From Caryophanales bacterium UBA5632 (GTDB lineage: Bacteria; Bacillota_I; Bacilli_A; Izemoplasmatales; Hujiaoplasmataceae), in assembly GCA_002421405.1 (NCBI GenBank), contig DIJY01000039.1:1-13765 (forward strand): a stretch of DNA of 13,765 nucleotides, given 5' to 3'. Each line of letters opens with the position of its first letter. Position 1 is the first letter of the stretch. The notes under the pieces were generated by a model, which worked only from the letters and a program-made list of their open reading frames with translations, made no database searches and was not told the origin of the DNA. Shown piece by piece: positions 1 through 6,780 of the stretch. The translations under genes were made by a program, and so were the position numbers.

Positions 1-33
1 TCATCGAGATTCTCTTTTATTCATCGGGTTTCT
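1..33. repeat. Imperfect direct repeat upstream of nadD
   Basis: Two 13-base units, at 1-13 (TCATCGAGATTCT) and 21-33 (TCATCGGGTTTCT), differ at two positions and lie 20 bases apart, about two helical turns. They sit just before the likely nadD promoter, so they could be a tandem regulator site. Equally they could be the end of an upstream gene cut by the window edge: the frame starting at base 3 stays open to a stop at 75-77. I cannot tell these apart. Confidence 0.25.
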
Positions 34-34
34 A

Positions 35-43
35 TGATAAAAT
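35..43 (+). promoter_or_regulatory. Candidate extended -10 promoter for the nadD operon
   Basis: TGATAAAAT at 35-43 matches an extended -10 element (TGn plus a five-of-six TATAAT match). No good -35 box lies 17 bases upstream (TTTTAT at 15-20), which is tolerable for extended -10 promoters. Transcription would begin near 50, just before the hairpin at 57-71. The call rests on pattern matching only. Confidence 0.4.
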
Positions 44-56
44 AAAGGTGATATTA

Positions 57-71
57 CCGCCTATAAGGCGG
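57..71 (+). promoter_or_regulatory. Leader hairpin before the nadD ribosome binding site
   Basis: CCGCCT (57-62) and AGGCGG (66-71) form a perfect GC-rich six-base-pair stem with an ATA loop. It ends four bases before the nadD Shine-Dalgarno (AGGAG, 76-80). No T-run follows, so it is a poor intrinsic terminator. If transcription starts near 50 it lies almost at the mRNA 5' end, where it could stabilise the message or affect translation. It could also be the remnant of a terminator for an upstream gene. Confidence 0.4.
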
Positions 72-88
72 ATTTAGGAGCTGATACC

Positions 89-664
89 ATGATTGTTGTC
101 TTCGGCGGAGCGTTTAATCCTCCTACCATCGCGCATCAAGCGATTTATCATCACGTGATAAAACATCTACCCTGTACGAAGTTTATCTATTTACCAGTCT
201 CGAATTTATATACAAAGCGGTCTTTAGCATCGAACTTCCATCGGTTGGAGATGTTAAAACTGATGACGAGAGGTTTATCAAACGTTTCTGTATCAACCAT
301 GGAATTCGATGATCCTGATTATTTAGGAACGTATCAAAGTTTGATTCGAATTCAAGACAATTATCCTTCTGAACAAATCGTTTTTGTTATCGGAGCTGAT
401 AATTTAGCGAAGTTACATAAATGGATTAACGCAGAAAGTTTGCTTTCTGAATTTAAATTCGTTGTGATTAACCGCAACCATACCGATATTGAAGGTGCGA
501 TTATGGGAAATCCGACTTTAGCGAAACATCGAGACAATTTTATCATTCTTCCTCACTTCGATGTTGAAATATCATCGACAACGTTTCGGGAAAATTTTGA
601 TCAATCATTGGTGAGTGATGAGGTGTATCATTACATCTTAATCCACCAACTTTATAGGAGTTAG
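89..664 (+). CDS. nadD: Nicotinate-nucleotide adenylyltransferase NadD
   Basis: Transfers AMP from ATP to nicotinate mononucleotide, giving nicotinate adenine dinucleotide, the cytoplasmic step before NAD synthetase. The 191-residue length is normal for NadD. The nucleotidyltransferase fold starts at residue 6 with GGAFNPPTIAH, where His16 belongs to the HIGH-type ATP-binding motif. The GADNLAKLHKW segment (102-112) is the family's GxDxxxxxxxW region. ISSTTFR (161-167) is the C-terminal ISSTxIR ATP-binding motif with Phe for the usual Ile. The ATG at 89 has AGGAG (76-80) eight bases upstream. The gene ends two bases before nadE, so consecutive steps of NAD synthesis are probably translated together. 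The usual Bacillus neighbours yqeH, yhbY, yqeK and rsfS do not follow here. Confidence 0.95.
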   Translation: MIVVFGGAFNPPTIAHQAIYHHVIKHLPCTKFIYLPVSNLYTKRSLASNFHRLEMLKLMTRGLSNVSVSTMEFDDPDYLGTYQSLIRIQDNYPSEQIVFVIGADNLAKLHKWINAESLLSEFKFVVINRNHTDIEGAIMGNPTLAKHRDNFIILPHFDVEISSTTFRENFDQSLVSDEVYHYILIHQLYRS

Positions 665-666
665 CT

Positions 667-2523
667 ATGTACAAACACGGTTTTATGAAAATTTGTCTTG
701 TCAGCCCCAAACTTCAGGTTGGAAATCCCGATTATAACGTTGATCAAATGCTTCTCGCTTTAGAAAATAATGAAGCATCGATTGTCGTTTTTCCGGAATT
801 AGGAATAACGGCTTATACCTGTAATGACCTTTTCTTTCAAAAGGCACTTTTTACGGATGCATTGAACGCTTTAAAAAAATTGCTCGATACGAACCCATTT
901 AAAGGGGTTGTCATCTGTGGAATGCCGCTCGAAATTGAAGAAATGGTATTGAATTGCGCCGTCGTTGTTCAAGGGAAGAAAATTTTGGGAGTTGTGCCAA
1001 AATTTTACTTACCCAACACCAAAGAGTTTTATGATAAACGCTGGTTTAAATCCGGTTTTGACGTCGTAAAATTTGTGAAAAAAATCGAGTTATTAAATCA
1101 AAAAGTACCCTTTGGTAATATTATATTTAACGCTGATAAAGTCAAATTTGGCATTGAAATCTGTGAAGATATGTGGGCAACCATTACGCCAGGTAATTTT
1201 ATGTCTGTGAATGGTGCGAACCTCATTATTAATCTTTCCGCTTCAAATGAAACATTAGGGAAAGATATTATCCGTAGAAGTTCCGTTTTAGAACATTCGC
1301 GAAAGAATTGCGGCATTTATGCGTATGTTTGTGCTGGACTCGGCGAATCGACCTCAGAAACGGTTTTCAGCGGTCACAATATCGTTGCATCAAATGGCGT
1401 ATTATTAAAAGAACAAGCCAACTTTAGTTTAGAAACTGATATGATGTGTGTTGATTTAGATTTCGACCGAATTGCATTTGATCGTCGCAGTAATTCATCT
1501 TTCCGCGATTCAATTTATAAATATCCGCAAGAATATCAACAAATTAAGTTTAATCTTCCTGAATCCTCGGACTACCATTTCAATTATTTAACGGACCCTA
1601 CCCCTTTTGTACCAAAAGATAACATTCATGAAGCGTTTGAAAAAATTGCTTCCATTCAAGAATTTGGCTTGGTTAAACGCTTAAAACACTTGAACATGGA
1701 TAAAGTCCTCATCGGTATTTCCGGCGGGCTGGATTCATCTTTAGCTTTGATTATCGCGTGTCGTGCTTTTGACCGGCTCGGACTGAATCGTAAAGGAATT
1801 ATCGCCGTAACGATGCCGGCGATGGGTACGACTTCAAGAACTGAAAAAAATGCGAACCGACTGATGAAGGGTCTAGGTGTCACGGCAAAATCGATCGATA
1901 TTAAAGATTCAGTCGAGGATCATCTTGCTTTATTAGGCCATGATCAAACAACCGAAGATATCACCTACGAAAATGCACAAGCAAGAACAAGAACGATGTT
2001 TTTGATGAATATGGCGAACCAAAACAATGGGATTGTTTTAGGCACCGGCGATTTATCAGAAATCGCTTTAGGATGGTCGACTTATAATGGTGACCAAATG
2101 TCGATGTATAATGTGAATGCCGGCATTCCGAAAACGTTAGTTCGATTCATGATTGAAAACTATGCCAATTATATCTTTAACGAAGACATCGAAGCGAGTT
2201 TGATTGATATTTTAGCCACTCCGATTTCTCCGGAATTGAAAAAAATTCAATCCACCGAAGCCATTATCGGCAAATACGAAATAAACGACTTTATTTTATA
2301 CCGGTTCATGGCTTGCGGCGATGAACCGAACAGAATTGAATTCATGCTCCATAAAACCTTTGGTCTTCCCGTTGATAAAGCGAAAGAGGCGAGTGATGCT
2401 TTTTTCAAACGGTTCTATTCGCAACAATTTAAAAGACAAGCCAGTCCTGATGGTCCAAAGGTTTTAGATATTGGTTTATCGCCAAGAAGTGACTTTAGAA
2501 TGCCTTCAGATGTCAAAAGGTAA
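667..2523 (+). CDS. nadE: Glutamine-dependent NAD synthetase NadE
   Basis: Makes NAD from nicotinate adenine dinucleotide, ATP and ammonia, with ammonia released from glutamine by its own N-terminal domain. Residues 7 to about 290 are a nitrilase-type glutaminase, with the triad visible as Glu44 (FPELG), Lys112 (PKFYLPN) and Cys166 (EICEDMW). Residues from about 320 form the synthetase, with the ATP-pyrophosphatase loop SGGLDS at 352-357 and TGDLSEIALGW at 460-470. At 618 residues it is the long two-domain type, not the short ammonia-only NadE, though somewhat shorter than many such enzymes. The start at 667 is supported by AGGAG at 656-660, inside the end of nadD, with six bases of spacing. 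Met7 (685) is a weaker alternative. It directly follows nadD, which supplies its substrate. Confidence 0.96.
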   Translation: MYKHGFMKICLVSPKLQVGNPDYNVDQMLLALENNEASIVVFPELGITAYTCNDLFFQKALFTDALNALKKLLDTNPFKGVVICGMPLEIEEMVLNCAVVVQGKKILGVVPKFYLPNTKEFYDKRWFKSGFDVVKFVKKIELLNQKVPFGNIIFNADKVKFGIEICEDMWATITPGNFMSVNGANLIINLSASNETLGKDIIRRSSVLEHSRKNCGIYAYVCAGLGESTSETVFSGHNIVASNGVLLKEQANFSLETDMMCVDLDFDRIAFDRRSNSSFRDSIYKYPQEYQQIKFNLPESSDYHFNYLTDPTPFVPKDNIHEAFEKIASIQEFGLVKRLKHLNMDKVLIGISGGLDSSLALIIACRAFDRLGLNRKGIIAVTMPAMGTTSRTEKNANRLMKGLGVTAKSIDIKDSVEDHLALLGHDQTTEDITYENAQARTRTMFLMNMANQNNGIVLGTGDLSEIALGWSTYNGDQMSMYNVNAGIPKTLVRFMIENYANYIFNEDIEASLIDILATPISPELKKIQSTEAIIGKYEINDFILYRFMACGDEPNRIEFMLHKTFGLPVDKAKEASDAFFKRFYSQQFKRQASPDGPKVLDIGLSPRSDFRMPSDVKR

Positions 2524-2552
2524 ATGAAGTTAAAATTGAAAGAAAGGAGCGT

Positions 2553-2579
2553 CAATTGAATTATTTTTATATTCAATTG
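2553..2579 (+). promoter_or_regulatory. Hairpin lying between the mnmA SD and its start codon
   Basis: CAATTGAAT (2553-2561) and ATTCAATTG (2571-2579) are perfect reverse complements around the nine-base loop TATTTTTAT. The only good Shine-Dalgarno for mnmA, AAAGGAG at 2543-2549, lies 32 bases before the ATG at 2582, too far for normal initiation. With the hairpin folded, only three bases on one side and two on the other remain unpaired, giving an effective spacing of about five. The SD is also correctly spaced for a TTG at 2556 that opens an eight-codon frame ending in TGA at 2580-2582, overlapping the mnmA ATG. It could instead be a DNA operator. Confidence 0.6.
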
Positions 2580-2581
2580 TG

Positions 2582-3724
2582 ATGAATCCAATGACAAAAG
2601 TAATCCTTGGCCTTTCCGGTGGCGTGGATTCAAGTGTATCAGCTTGGTTATTAAAAAACCAAGGTTATGATACCGAAGCGCTCTTTATGCGTAACTGGGA
2701 TAGTGCTTTAAATAATGATATTTCTGGCAATCCGGATCTTTTTGATCCCGTATGCCCGCAAGAAACTGATTACCAAGATGCTTTAGCAGTTGCGGAGCAA
2801 CTCAATATTAAACTGCACCGCCATGATTTTATCAAAGAGTACTGGGACGATGTGTTTCAGTACTTTCTTTCCGAATATGAAAAAGGAAGAACGCCCAATC
2901 CCGATATTTTATGTAATAAATACATCAAATTTAATGCGTTCTTAACCGTTGCGAAAACGTTAGAAGCTGATAAAATAGCGATGGGCCATTATGCAAGGGT
3001 TCAAGAAACGAATGGCGAATTCCAGTTATTAAAAGCCATTGATTTGAACAAAGATCAAAGTTATTTTTTATGTCAATTAACGCAAGAACAGTTGAAACAT
3101 GTTCTATTTCCAATTGGGGAATTAACGAAACCAGCGGTTCGCAAAATCGCAATTGAAAATCATCTTCCCACCGCTAAGAAAAAAGACTCGACTGGCATCT
3201 GCTTTATTGGAGAGAGAAATTTTGCGGCTTTTTTAGGCAATTATTTACCTGCAAAGCCAGGCAATATCATCACTGAAACTCATCAAATTTTGGGAAGACA
3301 TCAAGGACTGATGAATTATACCATTGGTCAAAGAAAAGGCTTGGGTATTGGTGGAAATAAAGAATTAGGCAATGATCCTTGGTTTGTGGTGGGTAAAAAT
3401 TTAATGACCAATGAATTGATGGTGGGTCAAGGTTTTCACCACCCGCTTTTGTTTGCGAATCGATGTCTCGTAGAAGAAATCAACTGGATTCCAAAGCAAA
3501 AATTTATTGGCACCTTAAAATGCAATGCTAAATTTAGATACCGTCAAACCGATATACCCGTCGAGATTGAATGGGTTGATGATTTGACATTGTCAGTGAA
3601 ATGTATTGAACCTGTGAGAGCCATCACACCCGGTCAAGCGGCTGTTTTTTATTTGGGTGATATTTGTTTAGGCGGCGGCACGATTGATAAAGTCTATCTG
3701 GATGAAACCTTGAGGGCTTATTAG
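2582..3724 (+). CDS. mnmA: tRNA-specific 2-thiouridylase MnmA
   Basis: Adenylates and then thiolates U34 of the Lys, Glu and Gln tRNAs, forming the s2 part of the modified wobble uridine; sulfur comes from a cysteine desulfurase relay. Numbered from the ATG at 2582 (380 residues, normal for MnmA), the PP-loop SGGVDSS is at 12-18. The two catalytic cysteines are Cys111 (NPDILCNKYIKF) and Cys207 (DSTGICFIGERNF). GHYAR near 135-139 and GQRKGLGIGG further on are family signatures, and the C-terminal third is the expected beta-barrel. The start is uncertain: GTG 2579, ATG 2582 and ATG 2591 are all in frame. None has a close Shine-Dalgarno, because the best one (2543-2549) is separated from them by a hairpin. 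I prefer 2582, whose ATG overlaps the stop of the short upstream frame. Confidence 0.95.
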   Translation: MNPMTKVILGLSGGVDSSVSAWLLKNQGYDTEALFMRNWDSALNNDISGNPDLFDPVCPQETDYQDALAVAEQLNIKLHRHDFIKEYWDDVFQYFLSEYEKGRTPNPDILCNKYIKFNAFLTVAKTLEADKIAMGHYARVQETNGEFQLLKAIDLNKDQSYFLCQLTQEQLKHVLFPIGELTKPAVRKIAIENHLPTAKKKDSTGICFIGERNFAAFLGNYLPAKPGNIITETHQILGRHQGLMNYTIGQRKGLGIGGNKELGNDPWFVVGKNLMTNELMVGQGFHHPLLFANRCLVEEINWIPKQKFIGTLKCNAKFRYRQTDIPVEIEWVDDLTLSVKCIEPVRAITPGQAAVFYLGDICLGGGTIDKVYLDETLRAY

Positions 3725-3732
3725 GAGAAACT

Positions 3733-4545
3733 ATGAAAAAAATAGGATTGTGTTTAGCCGGTGGCGGTGCACGAGGAGCTTATCAAATCGGTGTTGCGAA
3801 AAGATTAGAAGAACTTGGAATTTTAAACAAAATACAGGCATTTTCAGGGACATCGATTGGTTCAGTCAATGCGGTTTTATTATCGACAAAACCTACAGAT
3901 GAAGCTTTTCAATTATGGTGTGATATCTCGCCAGATGAAATCAAGAAAACCGAAAGTATTTTTTCAAGACTGCAAAGTGAAAAAATCCAAATTATTGAAA
4001 ATGGAATTTTCTCAATCGAGGCGTTGAGAGAAAGACTGGTGACGAAAGTAGATTTTAATCGACTCAAAGAAAAAGAAGTTTACGTCACGCTTTCTGAAGC
4101 GGGAAATCAAAATGAATCCTTGTTGGGGTTAATTAAAAGCAGCTTTAATCATTTTTTTAAAAAAGTCGATAAAACCGTTTATAATCTATTGAAAGAATAC
4201 GACAACGATGAAATTGTTAATATCATTTTGGCATCTTGTTCAATTCCGGTTGTCTTTCCAGGTGTCGTCTTAGGTGACAAAAAATACTATGATGGTGGAA
4301 TCTATGATAATGTTCCGATTTATCCCTTAGTTGAAGCCGGATGCGACACCGTCATCGTGATTCATCTCCATTTATTTGAACACATCAATAAAGAAAAATA
4401 TCCTGGGGTTGATATCCTTGAGCTAAGGCATAAGCACAATTTAGGAAGTTTATTAAAATTTGATCCGAATCATTCCGAGGCCTTATTTAAACTTGGCTAT
4501 CAAGATGCGGTAGAATATTTTGAAAAAATCAATCTGTTTGAATAA
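3733..4545 (+). CDS. Patatin-like phospholipase family protein
   Basis: Predicted serine acyl hydrolase of the patatin/RssA type, acting on lipids or acyl esters; the true substrate is unknown. All catalytic elements are present: the oxyanion-hole loop GGGARG (10-15), the nucleophile elbow GTSIGS (39-44, Ser41) and the Asp of DGG at 187-189, giving a Ser-Asp dyad. The 270 residues are essentially a bare patatin domain without a signal peptide, so the enzyme is probably cytoplasmic or bound to the inner membrane face. AGGAG at 3723-3727 overlaps the mnmA stop codon and lies five bases before the ATG, indicating co-transcription and coupling with mnmA. A strong hairpin with a T-run follows 13 bases after the stop, making this the likely last gene of the nadD operon. 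Confidence 0.9.
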   Translation: MKKIGLCLAGGGARGAYQIGVAKRLEELGILNKIQAFSGTSIGSVNAVLLSTKPTDEAFQLWCDISPDEIKKTESIFSRLQSEKIQIIENGIFSIEALRERLVTKVDFNRLKEKEVYVTLSEAGNQNESLLGLIKSSFNHFFKKVDKTVYNLLKEYDNDEIVNIILASCSIPVVFPGVVLGDKKYYDGGIYDNVPIYPLVEAGCDTVIVIHLHLFEHINKEKYPGVDILELRHKHNLGSLLKFDPNHSEALFKLGYQDAVEYFEKINLFE

Positions 4546-4558
4546 AAAACATAATAGT

Positions 4559-4599
4559 GACCTTCTTTGCGTAAGATTTTAGCAAAGGAGGTCTTTTTT
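4559..4599 (+). terminator. Terminator-like hairpin that contains the next gene's SD
   Basis: The 5' arm 4559-4570 (GACCTTCTTTGC) pairs with 4582-4593 (GCAAAGGAGGTC) over twelve base pairs, with one G-U wobble and an eleven-base loop. Six T residues follow at 4594-4599. This is a textbook intrinsic terminator after the lipase gene. However, AAAGGAGG (4584-4591) in the 3' arm is also the Shine-Dalgarno of the gene starting at 4600, and the T-run is its spacer. Folding would therefore stop read-through and also hide that ribosome binding site. A weak promoter (TTGAAA 4520-4525, TAAAAA 4543-4548) could start transcripts near the 5' arm. Confidence 0.75.
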
Positions 4600-5235
4600 A
4601 TGAAAAAAATTGTCGTTATTTGCATTATAAGCTTTATTTTGATTTTATCACTGCCACCCATCGTCCGTGCGGATGAATACCAAAATTACCAAGAAATCGT
4701 TTTTGAAGAAGAGGACCATAAATTACTTAAGGATTTTACAAAAACGGATTATGATAGTCATTATTCCAACTATGTCAAAAAATATTTTATGGGTTGGCGA
4801 GTGCTAACTGTCACAAAAAACGCAGAAGTGGAGTTTCTGTCGGAAACAAAATTAAAAATCTATAACAATGGGTACAGTACAATCAAACATAGTATAACGT
4901 TATCAACCAAAGAAGAAACAAAATTCCAAGCCAGCGTCACCGGTGAACTTGATTTGAAAATCAGTGGTAATGTGAAGAAGTTTAAAGGAGGACTCGATGC
5001 AAATATAAAAGGGACGATTCAATATACAAAATCATCTTCCGCAAGTGAAACATATGAGTTTGTGATTATTGTCGACCCTGGAACATACGTGACGATTGTG
5101 ACGAGAGGAACGGGAGAAATCAGCAATGGAGTTGCAAAACATTATCTCTTTTGGATTCAAACGAAAAAAGGGGGATGGGAAACTTTTGTGGTTACGACCG
5201 AATACTTTGAAATCATCAAGGAACGTTTGCGATGA
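4600..5235 (+). CDS. Secreted beta-rich protein of unknown function
   Basis: I do not recognise this 211-residue protein. It begins with a clear Sec signal peptide: MKK, a hydrophobic core at about residues 4-18, then PPIVRA-DE, suggesting cleavage after Ala24. No lipobox is seen, so the roughly 187-residue mature protein should be released or held by partners. Residues 65-165 are rich in Ser/Thr and look like beta strands, with a lysine/glycine-rich turn (GNVKKFKGG) in the middle and a DPGTYVTI segment later. This loosely recalls ETX/MTX2-type beta-pore proteins, but that is only an impression. The ATG at 4600 has GGAGG (4587-4591) eight bases upstream; a TTG at 4567 is in frame but inside the hairpin stem. 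The stop is TGA and overlaps the next start codon. Confidence 0.8.
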   Translation: MKKIVVICIISFILILSLPPIVRADEYQNYQEIVFEEEDHKLLKDFTKTDYDSHYSNYVKKYFMGWRVLTVTKNAEVEFLSETKLKIYNNGYSTIKHSITLSTKEETKFQASVTGELDLKISGNVKKFKGGLDANIKGTIQYTKSSSASETYEFVIIVDPGTYVTIVTRGTGEISNGVAKHYLFWIQTKKGGWETFVVTTEYFEIIKERLR

Positions 5236-6173
5236 AAAGAATCATTGTTTTTATCATCGGTTTTTATCTGATCATCGCAGTCGTTATGCTTGTTTTTGCG
5301 CCAAAACCGAAAACATTAATAAAAATGCTTGTCGTTGAACATCAATACTCGCAATTAATCACTGGTTCGAGTGAGTTGTTTGAAGTATTGATCTATTTAT
5401 CAGAAGAAAATTCTTTTCTTTCGACCAAGAGCGCCATCCTAGATGCTCGACTTTTGGGCGATGATGCTGAAATGGAAATGAAGATCAATCAAATTGTTAA
5501 TCTCGGCATCATTTCAAGTTATCAAAATGATCACTACTATGTTTTTCGATATTCTTATGATATTTCACAGTATGCAATCGATCATCTGTCAATGGTATTT
5601 GAAAATGCAATCCTTGAAATGACCTATGAAAATGATTATGAGGTTGCCTATGAAATTGGTGATGTTTCGCTCAAATGGGAAACAATCCCTGAATCGACTG
5701 ATTTTGATTTTTATCGCTTATCAGGCATCTATGGTTCCTATTCAAATAAAGAAATCTTACAAGGAATCGCGATTGGCTTTGATCGCTTTATTGAAGGTGA
5801 TATCATCATCAAAAATATTAGTTGCGATATTCATGGGGTTACATTTGATTTAAGTCATGCGATTCAATATGATGAGATCGTCCATAACATGACGCTCTAT
5901 GAAACGCTTGGAAGCGAGTACAATCCCATAAATTATCCAAGTTTATCTGATGAATATGTACCCATTATTGCGCCATCAGTGATCGTTGCAATTCCGCTCA
6001 ACTATCACGATGATTTCATTGATATTTGGCGGTTTCCATTATATATCGATTATGAAAAAAATGGTGAAATAAAAACCTTTATAATTGATGATTTTATGTA
6101 TAGAAGCGAACCGATATTGATTGGGGAGGAATCTTGTCATGTCCACACATATCAATACCTCTATCGAAATTAA
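5232..6173 (+). CDS. Membrane-anchored extracytoplasmic protein, unknown function
   Basis: Unrecognised 313-residue protein. One hydrophobic helix at about residues 4-23 (after MKR) is followed by PKPK, so it is probably an N-terminal anchor with the rest outside the membrane. The outer part is acidic and rich in Tyr, Ile and Asp. It has only two cysteines, Cys198 and Cys302, which could pair. No enzyme motif stands out. The start codon overlaps the previous stop as ATGA, so translation is probably coupled. Its 3' end overlaps the ABC ATPase gene by 35 bases. The setting suggests an accessory or substrate-handling partner of the transporter encoded next. A lipase, protease or solute-binding role is not supported by visible motifs. 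Confidence 0.78.
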   Translation: MKRIIVFIIGFYLIIAVVMLVFAPKPKTLIKMLVVEHQYSQLITGSSELFEVLIYLSEENSFLSTKSAILDARLLGDDAEMEMKINQIVNLGIISSYQNDHYYVFRYSYDISQYAIDHLSMVFENAILEMTYENDYEVAYEIGDVSLKWETIPESTDFDFYRLSGIYGSYSNKEILQGIAIGFDRFIEGDIIIKNISCDIHGVTFDLSHAIQYDEIVHNMTLYETLGSEYNPINYPSLSDEYVPIIAPSVIVAIPLNYHDDFIDIWRFPLYIDYEKNGEIKTFIIDDFMYRSEPILIGEESCHVHTYQYLYRN

Positions 6174-6780
6174 AAATGTAACGAAACATTATCGAAATAA
6201 AGCGGGAATCAAATCAGTAAATGTCACTTTTGAACCCGGAAAATTGAATTTACTTGTCGGTAAAAACGGATCAGGAAAAACAACTTTGTTAAAGTGTATT
6301 ATGGGAGTTGTCAGGTATGAAGGCATCATTCTCAAACAAAGGACGACAATTGGATACGCACCTGAAGAGTATGTCATGCCTTATTTCATGAGTGTTTTAG
6401 ATTTTCTATTAAGCATCGGAAAAATCAAGGATATCCCAAAAATAACATTACATGATGAAATAATCGAACATCTTGAATACTTTGATATGAGTAACCAAGC
6501 CCATCAAAGTTTTGGTACTTTATCGAATGGAATGCGACAGAAAGTCAATTTGATTCAAGCTTTTTTAAATCATCCAAAAACGATTTTACTTGATGAGCCC
6601 CTTCATGGCCTCGATACTTTATCACAAACAAAAATATTAAAACTCATCAATGGTCGCATCAAAGAAAGTTTAATCATCGTATCTACCCATTATCCGGAAC
6701 TCTATAAATCACGAAAAAAGACATTATACCTGATGGAGGATGGTATCCTTTATGAAAGAAATTCTGAAGTTACAATATAG
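6139..6780 (+). CDS. ABC transporter ATP-binding protein
   Basis: Nucleotide-binding subunit of an ABC transporter, probably an exporter of the ABC-2 type. In the 213 residues from the ATG at 6139 the motifs appear in order: Walker A GKNGSGKT (41-48), a Q-loop region YAPEEY with Glu where Gln is usual (73-78), signature LSNGMRQ (128-134), Walker B ILLDEP (149-154), and the H-loop His184 in STHYPE. All elements needed for ATP hydrolysis are present. It is compact, without the C-terminal extension of larger export ATPases. GGGGAGG at 6123-6129 precedes the ATG by nine bases; an in-frame TTG at 6121 is an unlikely start. It overlaps the gene before by 35 bases and the permease gene after by 29. 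Substrate unknown. Confidence 0.92.
   Translation: MSTHINTSIEIKNVTKHYRNKAGIKSVNVTFEPGKLNLLVGKNGSGKTTLLKCIMGVVRYEGIILKQRTTIGYAPEEYVMPYFMSVLDFLLSIGKIKDIPKITLHDEIIEHLEYFDMSNQAHQSFGTLSNGMRQKVNLIQAFLNHPKTILLDEPLHGLDTLSQTKILKLINGRIKESLIIVSTHYPELYKSRKKTLYLMEDGILYERNSEVTI

Noticed and set aside
4567..4599. Longer start (TTG at 4567) for the secreted protein
   Set aside because: It lies inside the hairpin stem, has no Shine-Dalgarno, and would add charged residues before a signal peptide that begins perfectly at the ATG at 4600.
5126..5338. Open frame of 70 codons across the junction of the two orphan genes
   Set aside because: It is an out-of-frame shadow of two well-supported genes, with no SD and no domain-like sequence.
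6740..6751. Permease start at the ATG at 6740
   Set aside because: GGAGG directly abuts this ATG with no spacing, so initiation there is unlikely; 6752 is preferred, though its twelve-base spacing is slightly long.
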